Of a stretch of 64,000 bases of DNA, positions 48,501 through 57,034 are shown in pieces. The notes below the pieces were generated by a model, which searched no databases, was not told the DNA's origin, and saw only the letters and a list, made by a program, of their open reading frames with translations. Made by a program: the position numbers and the translations under genes. Within the stretch, counting starts at the first letter, position 1; each line of letters starts with the position of its first letter. The stretch spans positions 85,854-149,853 of the forward strand of contig PXUB01000001.1 in the NCBI GenBank assembly GCA_003009755.1, read 5' to 3'. This DNA comes from Thermoplasmatales archaeon SW_10_69_26. GTDB taxonomy: Archaea > Thermoplasmatota > SW-10-69-26.

Positions 48501-51500
48501 GTCGACGTGCTCGGCGAACAGCTGGGCCGCGTCGTCGACGGTCGGCACGTCGGCCAGGCTCATGCCCTCGATCGGCGGGATGCCCAGCTCCTCGCGCGCC
48601 TCGGCGAGCACCTCGGCCTGCTTGACCGTGTCCACGCCCAGATCAGCCTCGAGATCCATGCCCGGATCGATCACGTCCTCGGGGTAACCGGTCTTGCGTG
48701 AGACGAGGTCGACGAGCAACGCGCGGACCTGGGCGGGATCGACGCCGTCGGTGTTGGCGGTCGAGCCGTCCTGAGCGGTGGCCGATCCGCCCTCGGCGGT
48801 GGGCTCGGGGCTGCGGTCGGGCAGGGGCTGGCTGGTGGAGCCCTTGCCAGGCTGGCGGGCGGCGGCCGGGCGCGCCTCGGCTTCGCGGGTCTGGGTCTGG
48901 GTCGTCTGCGTCTCCCGATCGGGGTCGACGGCGCGCAGCAGGCGGTCCTGGCGGGTGACGGTGGCGTCCCCGACCGCACGGGATAGCCAGTCCTCGAAGG
49001 TGGCCTGGTCGATCTGGCCGGGCGCCTCGGCGATGCGTTCGAAGCAGGCCATGGCGACCTGGCTGCCGAAGCCGGCGGCGAAGCGCAGCGAGCGCGAGCG
49101 GTCGGTCGGGCCGCCCTCGCTGAAGGTGAACGTCTCGAAGGCGGGGTCGGGTTGCTCGAGGTTGGCGACGGGCGGGGCCTGGCGGCGGCGCAGCAGGTCG
49201 ACGGCGATGCCGTCCTCGAGCCCGGCGCCCATGGCGTGGCCTGTGAGGCCCTTCGTGTTGGTGACGAGCACGTCCTCGGCGTCGTCGCCGAGCGCGGCTT
49301 GCAGGGCGTCGATCTCGGCTTCGGCGGACCCGCCGCGGGGCGGGGTGGCGGGTTCGTGGCTGACGAAGACGAGGTCCTCGGCCAGCTCGCTGCGCGACAG
49401 GTCGGCGTCCTGGCGGACCTGGTCGAGGAAGGCCTCGACCTCGGCGCTGACGTGGTCGGGATCCAGGCGGGCGCCGTGGAAGGCGCTGTTGGCGACGCTG
49501 GTCTCGGCGATCTCGGCCAGCGGGGTGAGGCCGCGCTCGGTGGCGGCCTCGTGGGTCTCGACGACGAGCCCGACGGCGCCGGAGCCGACGAGCATGCCGT
49601 TGCGACGCCGGTCGAAGGGCAAGGCGGCCTCGTCGACGGTGTCGGCGGTGCTGGCGGCGCCGGCGGCCATGAAGCCGCTGCCGATCCAGGGCAAAAGCTT
49701 CTCGTTGCCGGCGACGTCGGCGCCGAGCACGATCACGCGCTCGCAGCGACCCTGCTCGATCCAGTCCTGGGCGAGGGCGAGCGCGCTCGTGGTGCTGGCG
49801 CAGGCGGCGTTGACGTGCAGGTTGGGGCCTCGGGCGTCGACGAGCTGGGCGACCTGGGCGTGTCCCATGCCGAGCACGCGGAACAGGAAATCGCGCGGGA
49901 ACTCGTCGGTGCTGGCGTGGGCGGGCTCGGGCTCGGCTCGATCGGTGTCGAGGTGGGTCTGGGCGGCCCAGTCCATCAGCTCGGCGCGGCCCTCGGCGTC
50001 CAGGTGGTCGCCCAGACGGTCGATGGCGTCGACGAGCGTGTCGGGGTCGGCGCCGGCGGGTGTCGGGCTGGGGGCCTGGGTGTCGACGATGTCGAGCAGG
50101 TTGTCGTAGCCGGGGAAGGCGCTGGCGAGGACGACGCCGGTCTCGGCCTGCAGGGGTTCCGGCAGCGACCAGCCCTCCTGCAGCGTCGTGCCGGTGCTGG
50201 TCTCGTGCTCGTCGGGGACCAGCGGGATCGAGGCGTCACTGAGGGCCTCGAGCGCGGCGGCGACGGCCAGGCGGGCGGTCCGGTCGGCGTCCTCGAGCCA
50301 GTCCTCGTCGACGCCGTAGGCCGACAGGTCGACGTCGGCGATGCGGCCGGCGAGCGAGACGACGTCCTCGGGGTCGTCGACGGCCTCGAAGCTGGGGCCG
50401 CCGTCGCCGTTCTTGTCGAGGCGTTGGACGCCCATGTCGGCCATCGTGCGCCGCTCGCCGTCGGGGACCTCGCTGAGGAGGTTCTCGCCCTCGAGCAGCG
50501 CCTGGCGGGCGGCCGGGTCGAAGGGATCCTCGACGCCGGGCACGCCGAGGCTGACGCCGGAGACGACGGTGCGCGGCGTCTGGACCTGCCGGGGCTCGGC
50601 GGGGCGAGCTTGCGCCGGGGTCGGCCGGGGGTCTGGCGTGAGCTGCGTGCTCGGCTGCGGCTCGTCGGCCTCGGCGGTGGGAGGGTCGGCGAGGCCGGCG
50701 GCGGTGAGGGCCAGCCGGGCTCGCGAGAACGAGGCGAGCTCGCCGGTGCGCTCGTGCATGGTGGGCACGGCGGGGATGTGGTCGGCGTTGGCTTGCGCCA
50801 GGCCGGAGAGCACGCGACCGGGGCCCGTCTCGACGATCATGTCGAGGTTCGCGTCGTCGAAGGCCTCCATCGTCTCGACCCACTCGACGGCGCTGGCGAC
50901 CTGCTCGGCGAGCAGGTCCCGGATCGCGTCGGGGTCCTCCGGGTAGGGGTCGCCGGTGGCGTTGGCGATCACGGTCGTCTCGGGCGGGTCGACCGGGATC
51001 CGCTCGAGCACCTCGCGCAGGGGGGCCTGCGCGGGTTCGACGATCGGGCTGTGGAAGGCCGCGGAGACCTGCAGTTGGCTGTTGCGGACGTCAGACTCGT
51101 CGGCGCGCTCGGCCAGGGTCTCGAGCGCGGGCGTGGTGCCGGCGACGACGGTCTGCTCGGGACCGTTGACGTTGGCGGGCCAGGCGTCGAGGTCCTGGAT
51201 GAGATCGAGCGCGCCAGCGCGGTCGGTCTCGAGCGCGACGAGGCCGCCGGGATCGTCGACCTCGACGTCGGCCATCTCCCGGCCGCGCGCGCTGACGGCG
51301 TGCAGGGCGTCCTCGAAGCTGAGCGTGCCAGCCGCCACGAGCGCGGCGTACTCGCCCAGGGAGTGCCCGGCGACGATGTCGGGGTCGACGCCCAGCTCCT
51401 CGAGGACGCGCAGCATGGCGACGTCGGCGGCGAGCACGGCGGGTTGGCAGACCTCGGTCGGGGTCAGCGCCTGGATGCCGTCCTCGCCTTCCTTGGCGAG

Positions 51501-54500
51501 CAGCTCGGTCAGGGGTCGGCCCAGCAGCGGCGTGAGGACCTGGTCGGCTTCCTCGAGCACCTCGCGGGCGGCGGGGAAGTGCTCGGCCAGCTGCAGAGCC
51601 ATCTGCGGGTACTGGCTGCCTTGGCCGGGGAACACGAGGCCGAGCTTGCCCTCGGTGTCGGTCAGGTCGCCGACGGCGACGCCTTGCACCAGCGCCAGCT
51701 GGGGCGGCAGCTCGCCGGTGATGGCTTGCTCGATCGTGTCCTGGTCGACGTCGGGCGTGTGCGCGACGCGGACGGGGTCCTCGGGATCGAAGCGGCGGGC
51801 CTGGGGCGGCTTGGCGATCTCCTCACGCAGCGCCTGGCGGTCGGGGGCGCTGGCGAGGCGGGGCTCGGTCGGGTCCTCGGGGTCCTCGCCGCGGGCTTGG
51901 GGCGGGGCGGAGAGGACGACGTGGCTGTTCGTCCCGCCGAAGCCGAAGGCGGAGACACCAGCCAGGCGCTCGTCGTCGCTCCAATCGGTCGGCTCGGTCA
52001 CCAGGGACAGCGGGGTGTCGTCCCAGGCGACCTCGCTGGTGGGGTCGTCGACGACGGTCGGGGGCAGCGTGGCCTCGTCGATGGCCTTGGCGGCCTTGAT
52101 CAGGCCGGCGGCGCCGGCGGCGGCCTTGAGGTGGCCGATGTTGGCCTTGATCGAGCCGAGCCCGATCTCGCCGGGGTCCTCGTCCAGCACGGCCTCGAGC
52201 GTCTGGACCTCGGTCGGGTCGCCGACCGGGGTGCCGGTGCCGTGGGCTTCGACGAGCGTGAGGTCCTCGGGGTCGACGTCGGCGTCGTCGAAGGCGTTCT
52301 CGAGCGCGCGGCGTTGCCCGCTGGGGTTGGGCGCGGTGATGCCCTTGCCTTTGCCGTCGCTGCTGGAGCCGACGCCGCGGATGCAGGCGTAGACGTGGTC
52401 GCCGTCCTCGATGGCGTCCTCGAGACGTTTGAGGACGAGGCAGCCGGCGCCTTCACCCATCACGAAGCCGCTGGCGCGCTCGTCGAAGGGGAACGAGCCC
52501 TCGGGCGAGAGCGCGCCGATGGCGGAGAACTTGGCGAACGTGCCGGGATCCATCGAACGGTCGACGCCGCCGGTGAGGGCCACGTCGACGCGGTCCTCGT
52601 GCAGGAGGGTGACGGCGTCCTCGAGCGCGGCCAGCGAGCTGGCACACGCCGCATCCACGGTGCGGGCGGGGCCGCCGATGTCGTAGACGCTGCAGACGCG
52701 CGAGGCGACGATGTTGGCCAGCTCGCCGGGCATCGTGTCCTCGTTGATCTCGGGGAGGTCGTCCTGGGCCTGTTCGAGCGTGGCGAGCACGTCCTCGTCG
52801 GCGTCGTCGTCGGCGATGGCTTGCTTGGCCTCCTCCAGCGCCAGGCGGCGGCTGGTCCACATGCGTTGCTCGCCGCCCATCGCGTTGCCGAGGATGACGG
52901 CCCAGTCGTTGCGGTTCTCGTCCTCGAGCAGGCCGGCGTCGGCGAGGGCGTCGCCGGCGGCGTGCACGGCCCACTTCTGGCTGTCGTCCATCTGGTCGGC
53001 GACGTTGGGCGGGATGCGGTGCTCGATCGGGTCGAAGTCGACGTCGTCCTCGTCGACGAACCCGCCGAGCACGGTGTAGGTCTCGCCGCTGACGTCGCGG
53101 GTGTCGGCGAGGTGGGTCTGGGGATCGATCGGCCAGCGGTCCTCGGGGATCTCGTCCACGGCAACACGGCCCTCGAGCACGTTGTCCCACAGCTGGTCGG
53201 GGTCGCCGGCGTCGGGCATGATGCAGCCGAGGCCGACGATCGCGATCGCGTCCTCGGGCACCTCGTCGTAGCCGCCGATCGCGGGGGGTTGGGCCAGGCG
53301 TTCGTCGAGGGCCTGGGCCGCCTGGGCGGCGTCGTCGGTGACGCGGCGGTGCAGGTCCTCGATCGTGTAGGTGTCCTCGATGAGCTCGGCGCCTTGCCCC
53401 ATGAGGTAGTTGCCCTCCTGGAGCTGTTCGTCGCTGGACACCTCGTCGTAGGTTCCGTCGTCTTGTCGGGTGACGCCTTGGGCGGCCAGGCGCGTGGCGC
53501 CGAGGTTCTCGTCCTCGACGCGTTCCTTGCGTTCGTCGAGGTCGACGCCTTCGTTGACGAGCTCTTGCTCGAGCTCTTGGACGCGGTCGGTGAACGGGGT
53601 TGGGGCCGAGCGGGCGCGGATGCCGACGGTCTCGCCGGTGACCTCGGTCTCCCTGGAGGCGAGGACGAGGCGCTGGTACTCGGGCGTGGTGGCGCCGGTC
53701 GCGACGATCTCCTCGGTCGCGAGGTAGGCGGTGCCCATGAGCACGCCCACGCGGGCTTCGTCGACGCCGGCGGCCAGCGTGCCGGCCATCGCGGCGGTCT
53801 CGTCGTCGCTGATGCCGCCGGCCAGCAGGACCTTGACGTCCTCGCCGACGCTGGCAACCTCTTGCAGGGCGACGTCCCAGAGCACGAGGCTCGGCAGCTT
53901 GCCGATGTGGCCGCCGCACTCGTTGCCTTCCACGACGACGTGGTCGAGCCCGGCTTCGATCGCCGAGCGCACGAGCCCGCGGGAGGGCGTGTGCAGGTAG
54001 GTGTCGACGCCGGCGTCCTCGAGCTCGCGGGCTTGTTCGACGGTGCCGGCCGCGATGAGGGCCTTGTCGGGCTGCTCCTCGCGGATCAGGCGTTGGTGGG
54101 CGTCGCGCTTGTCCTCGTTGAGGTCGAGCCCGATGATGCCGCAGCCGAAGGCCTGGTCCTCGTCGAGGGTGTCCAGCGTGCCGTCCATGAGGTCCTCGGC
54201 CCACTCGGGGCGGAGGGAGGCGAAGGCGAGGAACGGCAGCCCGCCGGCGTCGGCGACGGCCTTGGCGAAGGCGGGTTCCTCGCTGACGTTGGCCATGGCG
54301 CCTTGGACGACCGGGAGGTCGGTGCCGTGGGCCTGGGCCAGGGGCGATCCCTCGGTGAGGGGGAACTTGTCGGCTTGCTCACGCACGCGGGTCTCGAGGT
54401 GGTCGAGCGCGGCCTCGAGCGTGCCCATCTCGGCGAAGAAGCCGGCGTGGGCGGCGTCGGCGCCGAGCGCGTGGATCGCGTCGTGGGGGTCCTCGGTCCA

Positions 54501-55262
54501 GTGCCCGCGCTCCTCGTCGAGCAGGGCGCGGAGGTGGGCGCGGCGCGTGGCGGGGCCGAGTTCGCTGGAGTTGCCTTGCTCGTCCTCCCAGGCGTCGTGG
54601 ACGTGTTCGTCGGCGGGGCGGGCCAGCGCGTAGAAGGGCTCGTCGAGCGTGGAGCCGAGCGCGCGGACGTCGCCGCCGTCGAAGGCGCCCAGAGCGCGGG
54701 TCCAGGCGTCCGACAAGCCGGCCTCGGGGAGCCCGTACAGCTGGGCGTCGAGGACGACCATGTCGGCGTGGACGAGCAGGGCGCCGGTCGCGCTGGGGCC
54801 GGCGCCGCCCCAGGCGATCGTCGGCAGGTCGAACTCGTCGAGCGCCGGCAACAGCACCAGGCTGGAGGTGTCGCTGGCGCGGCCGGGGCCTTCGCCGCCG
54901 CGGGCGACGAGCGCGTCGGCGCCGGCGTCGCGGGCGCGGCGGGCCTCTTGCACGTCGCGGACCTCGACGGCGGCGGGGACGCCGGCGGCCTGCCAGGCGT
55001 CGACGGCTTGCCGCAGCTGGGGGAGGCTTCCCGCGTCGATCTGCCAGGTGGCGATCACGGCGATACCGGCCTCGGGGATCGGATCGTCCTCGGGGCGGAC
55101 GCGCACGAGCGTCCGGCTGGGGTCGATCTCGGCCAGGCGGTCGTCGGCATACGGGCGGGTGCGGTCGACGAGCGCCCAGGCGCCGGCGACTTGCGCGGCT
55201 TCGGCGAGCTGGGAATCCGGGACCTGGGGGTCGGCGACGACGAGTCGCTCTCGTGCGTGCAT
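45519..55262 (-). CDS. Multidomain PUFA-synthase/type I FAS-like megasynthase: FMN enoyl reductase-like (NPD family)-KS-AT-KS-like-ACP-ACP-KR-DH-PPTase
   Basis: EGNECGGHIGKLP (NPD/ER); DAACASS, HGTGTPVGDPTE, NIGHLKAAAG (KS); GHSLGEYAAL (AT); NAACAST, NTKGLTGHAMGAG (KS2); two EADLGVDTVKQAEVL (ACP); VLAPGGLGAAV..SIAGAYGNPGQADYALAN (KR); FLDDHQVAGRPLVPG (DH); SITHGHGLAIAAARQG..GIDLE..WTLKEAAAKALG (PPTase). Confidence 0.92.
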   Translation of the reverse strand: MHARERLVVADPQVPDSQLAEAAQVAGAWALVDRTRPYADDRLAEIDPSRTLVRVRPEDDPIPEAGIAVIATWQIDAGSLPQLRQAVDAWQAAGVPAAVEVRDVQEARRARDAGADALVARGGEGPGRASDTSSLVLLPALDEFDLPTIAWGGAGPSATGALLVHADMVVLDAQLYGLPEAGLSDAWTRALGAFDGGDVRALGSTLDEPFYALARPADEHVHDAWEDEQGNSSELGPATRRAHLRALLDEERGHWTEDPHDAIHALGADAAHAGFFAEMGTLEAALDHLETRVREQADKFPLTEGSPLAQAHGTDLPVVQGAMANVSEEPAFAKAVADAGGLPFLAFASLRPEWAEDLMDGTLDTLDEDQAFGCGIIGLDLNEDKRDAHQRLIREEQPDKALIAAGTVEQARELEDAGVDTYLHTPSRGLVRSAIEAGLDHVVVEGNECGGHIGKLPSLVLWDVALQEVASVGEDVKVLLAGGISDDETAAMAGTLAAGVDEARVGVLMGTAYLATEEIVATGATTPEYQRLVLASRETEVTGETVGIRARSAPTPFTDRVQELEQELVNEGVDLDERKERVEDENLGATRLAAQGVTRQDDGTYDEVSSDEQLQEGNYLMGQGAELIEDTYTIEDLHRRVTDDAAQAAQALDERLAQPPAIGGYDEVPEDAIAIVGLGCIMPDAGDPDQLWDNVLEGRVAVDEIPEDRWPIDPQTHLADTRDVSGETYTVLGGFVDEDDVDFDPIEHRIPPNVADQMDDSQKWAVHAAGDALADAGLLEDENRNDWAVILGNAMGGEQRMWTSRRLALEEAKQAIADDDADEDVLATLEQAQDDLPEINEDTMPGELANIVASRVCSVYDIGGPARTVDAACASSLAALEDAVTLLHEDRVDVALTGGVDRSMDPGTFAKFSAIGALSPEGSFPFDERASGFVMGEGAGCLVLKRLEDAIEDGDHVYACIRGVGSSSDGKGKGITAPNPSGQRRALENAFDDADVDPEDLTLVEAHGTGTPVGDPTEVQTLEAVLDEDPGEIGLGSIKANIGHLKAAAGAAGLIKAAKAIDEATLPPTVVDDPTSEVAWDDTPLSLVTEPTDWSDDERLAGVSAFGFGGTNSHVVLSAPPQARGEDPEDPTEPRLASAPDRQALREEIAKPPQARRFDPEDPVRVAHTPDVDQDTIEQAITGELPPQLALVQGVAVGDLTDTEGKLGLVFPGQGSQYPQMALQLAEHFPAAREVLEEADQVLTPLLGRPLTELLAKEGEDGIQALTPTEVCQPAVLAADVAMLRVLEELGVDPDIVAGHSLGEYAALVAAGTLSFEDALHAVSARGREMADVEVDDPGGLVALETDRAGALDLIQDLDAWPANVNGPEQTVVAGTTPALETLAERADESDVRNSQLQVSAAFHSPIVEPAQAPLREVLERIPVDPPETTVIANATGDPYPEDPDAIRDLLAEQVASAVEWVETMEAFDDANLDMIVETGPGRVLSGLAQANADHIPAVPTMHERTGELASFSRARLALTAAGLADPPTAEADEPQPSTQLTPDPRPTPAQARPAEPRQVQTPRTVVSGVSLGVPGVEDPFDPAARQALLEGENLLSEVPDGERRTMADMGVQRLDKNGDGGPSFEAVDDPEDVVSLAGRIADVDLSAYGVDEDWLEDADRTARLAVAAALEALSDASIPLVPDEHETSTGTTLQEGWSLPEPLQAETGVVLASAFPGYDNLLDIVDTQAPSPTPAGADPDTLVDAIDRLGDHLDAEGRAELMDWAAQTHLDTDRAEPEPAHASTDEFPRDFLFRVLGMGHAQVAQLVDARGPNLHVNAACASTTSALALAQDWIEQGRCERVIVLGADVAGNEKLLPWIGSGFMAAGAASTADTVDEAALPFDRRRNGMLVGSGAVGLVVETHEAATERGLTPLAEIAETSVANSAFHGARLDPDHVSAEVEAFLDQVRQDADLSRSELAEDLVFVSHEPATPPRGGSAEAEIDALQAALGDDAEDVLVTNTKGLTGHAMGAGLEDGIAVDLLRRRQAPPVANLEQPDPAFETFTFSEGGPTDRSRSLRFAAGFGSQVAMACFERIAEAPGQIDQATFEDWLSRAVGDATVTRQDRLLRAVDPDRETQTTQTQTREAEARPAAARQPGKGSTSQPLPDRSPEPTAEGGSATAQDGSTANTDGVDPAQVRALLVDLVSRKTGYPEDVIDPGMDLEADLGVDTVKQAEVLAEAREELGIPPIEGMSLADVPTVDDAAQLFAEHVDGADGATTNGSSEADIDADEAAAEPASTNGSSGTQPTETDGPDVSEVEALLVDLVSRKTGYPEDVIDPGMDLEADLGVDTVKQAEVLAEAREELGIPPIEGMSLADVPTVDDAARLLAEHAGTPASDADTASENGSADTHHEADAIQRTAWRWRPAQPPEGSLQPDQVTIEGPLPEATQARLGDASDGPDAPLHVVSVTAEADPEALTDLLVHLQDVPEEARTVLVAAGEDASARGLPALAGTLRAEEIDARAVIVGEDVTDETLVAEILADTTTDVRLDGSLRQRPAPAPTDPEAELDLAEPITVLAPGGLGAAVQPCLAELADRHEVRLALVGRSPLVDPELDPDDEDEIQDLREQMLAEAQRTGEDPTPAEIEERVQREVRKARRAHAYQALAAVAETSYHRADATDGDALAEVVATVEDDWGAIDLVVHGVGVDRSRGFADKTRDEMQLVLDTKLTPVHKLTDELPEAHHVAFGSIAGAYGNPGQADYALANGCLPGLLAPVDGTLIHWTAWDAAGGMADDDTVRAVLEDREVTFLAPERGAEVFTDAFAQPGTFLVADQQPRTPHTGTDELHLTGEEAFLDDHQVAGRPLVPGVRYLQALRQATAPDASPVEALHEVGFTQPAWITEPTTLRVEATGEAWQVTQNDTVHARARAGPGPGVKPVDRADPETDPIAAEAIYERLFHGPSFQVLTRARPGEDHVRAQADLTVGGASPHALAIEAAMQAAGLTRESRQLPVGIKTLSFEAAPRQGQVRVDARLVAADATGSTWDATVRDGEEPIVHVRGLRLQRTDANQQVTGELVSFAPDGVALSGQPVDVLDPRDPRGKREAEREAGTHAAERTLQEAFGDDASLDRDDGRPVVDGAEGSVSITHGHGLAIAAARQGSPIGIDLERIEDRSDAWREDSLTSDERAMLADAEIETTLGETLAWTLKEAAAKALGTGLEEPAQAYEVTHLAGDSACIHSPEGGFQARWTTIGDLVLSLAEPEA

Positions 55263-55275
55263 CGGGTGTGCCTCC

Positions 55276-56883
55276 TCAAAGGGGGGTGTTTCCGTGGGGC
55301 TTGGATGGGGACTCGTGGCCGGCGTCGGAGAGCCGGTCGAGCCACGTGATCATGCGGTTGCGGGTGTGACGGGGTTCGACGACCTCGTCGACGTAGCCTT
55401 CGCGCGCGGCCTGGTAGGGGTCGGCGAAGGCGTCCTCGAACTCCTGGCGGAGCTGGGCGCGCAGGGCTTCGGGGTCGTCTGCTTCGGCCAGCTGTTCGCG
55501 GTGGAGGACGCGGACGGCGCCGTCGGGGCCCATGACGGCGATCTCGGCGGTGGGCCAGGCGAGGTTGACGTCGCAGCCGAGGTGCTGGCTGTTCATCGCG
55601 ATGTAGGCGCCGCCGTAGGCTTTGCGGAGCACGCAGGTGAGCGTGGGGACCTCGGCTTCGGCGTAGGCGTGCACGAGCTTGGCGCCGTGGCGGATGACGC
55701 CGTTGTGCTCTTGGTCGGTGCCGGGCAGGAAGCCGGGTACGTCGACGAGGCTGACGACGGGGAGACCGAAGGCGTCGCAGGTGCGCACGAAGCGGGCGGC
55801 CTTGGTCGAGGCGTCGAGGTCGAGCACGCCGGCGAGGTGGGCGGGGTCGTTGGCGACGACGCCGACGGGGGTGCCGCCCAGGCGGGCGAAGCTCGTGCGG
55901 ATGTTCGGGGCGAAGTCCTGCATGACCTCGAGCGTGCGGCCGCCGTCGACGATGCGTCGGGTGACCTCGTCGATGTCGTAGGGCTTCTCGCGCTGGTCGG
56001 GGATGATGCCGTCGAGCACGGGCTCGGTCGTGGGCTCGGCTTCGGGGCCGTCTCGTGTCGGGAGCTCGTGCTGGGTGCTGCGGGGCAGGTAGTCGAGCAG
56101 GCGGCGGGCTTGGGCGATGGCCTCCTGCTCGTCGTCGGCGACGAAGTGCGCGACGCCGGACTCGGAGCCGTGGACGCTGGCGCCGCCCAGCTCCTCGCTG
56201 GTGACGTCTTCGCCGGTGACGGTCTCGACGACGTCGGGGCCGGTGAGGAACATCCGGCCCGAGCCGCGGACGAGGATGACGAAGTCGGTGAGGGCGGGGC
56301 TGTAGACGGCCCCGCCGGCGCAGGGGCCGGCGACGACGGTGATCTGCGGGACGAGCCCGCTGGCCTCGACGTTGCGTTGGAAGATGTCGCCGTAGCCGGC
56401 GAGGCTGGCGACGCCCTCCTGGATGCGGGCTCCGCCGCTGTCGTTGAAGCCGATGACGGGGCACCGTTGGCGGATCGCCTGGTCGAGCGTCTTGGCGATC
56501 TTGGAGGCGTGCGAGCGGCCGAGGCTGCCGCCTTGCACGGTGAAGTCCTGGGCGTACACGGCGACGGGCTTGCCGTCGACCTCGGCGCTGCCGGTCACGA
56601 CACCGTCGCCGGGGGCGGCCTTCGTGTCCCCGATCTCGGGGTCGCGGGGCTCGCGCAGCGCGTCGGTCTCGATCCAGCTGTCGGGGTCGACGAGCAGCTT
56701 CACGCGCTCGCGCGCAGTGAGCTTCCCGCGGTCGTGTTGACGCTCTTTGCGGGCCCGGCCTCCGCCTTCGTGGGCGCGCTGGCGGCGCCGCTCGAGCTCG
56801 CGGAAACCGTCGAGGTGGCCGCCTTGACCATCCGGGTCGCCTTCGCTACGGCGGTCTGGGACCGGTCGAGCGTCTTGCCTCAT
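55276..56883 (-). CDS. Acyl-CoA (acetyl-/propionyl-CoA) carboxylase, carboxyltransferase subunit
   Basis: GGSLGRSHASKIAKTLDQAI, GFNDSGGARIQEGVASLAGYGDIFQRN, GPCAGGAVYSPALTDF, PGFLPGTDQEHNGVIRHGAKL; ends 13 nt before the megasynthase start. Confidence 0.95.
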   Translation of the reverse strand: MRQDARPVPDRRSEGDPDGQGGHLDGFRELERRRQRAHEGGGRARKERQHDRGKLTARERVKLLVDPDSWIETDALREPRDPEIGDTKAAPGDGVVTGSAEVDGKPVAVYAQDFTVQGGSLGRSHASKIAKTLDQAIRQRCPVIGFNDSGGARIQEGVASLAGYGDIFQRNVEASGLVPQITVVAGPCAGGAVYSPALTDFVILVRGSGRMFLTGPDVVETVTGEDVTSEELGGASVHGSESGVAHFVADDEQEAIAQARRLLDYLPRSTQHELPTRDGPEAEPTTEPVLDGIIPDQREKPYDIDEVTRRIVDGGRTLEVMQDFAPNIRTSFARLGGTPVGVVANDPAHLAGVLDLDASTKAARFVRTCDAFGLPVVSLVDVPGFLPGTDQEHNGVIRHGAKLVHAYAEAEVPTLTCVLRKAYGGAYIAMNSQHLGCDVNLAWPTAEIAVMGPDGAVRVLHREQLAEADDPEALRAQLRQEFEDAFADPYQAAREGYVDEVVEPRHTRNRMITWLDRLSDAGHESPSKPHGNTPL

Positions 56884-57034
56884 AGGTACCCACTCCGCCC
56901 CGGATGACGTGGCCGACTTCAACCTTTGCGACCGCGTTCACCACAGACGCCGATGTCCGCCTCGGTGGTCGTCTCGCTCGTTGACGAACCCGTGGCCGGT
57001 GGGTTGAAGGCGGCGACGGGCGCCTGCCCCCGGC

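Noticed and set aside
45501-55349. Very long plus-strand ORFs (945 aa at 45501..48338; 2065 aa at 49152..55349)
   Set aside because: Antisense shadows of the megasynthase caused by GC-rich third positions; low-complexity translations without motifs
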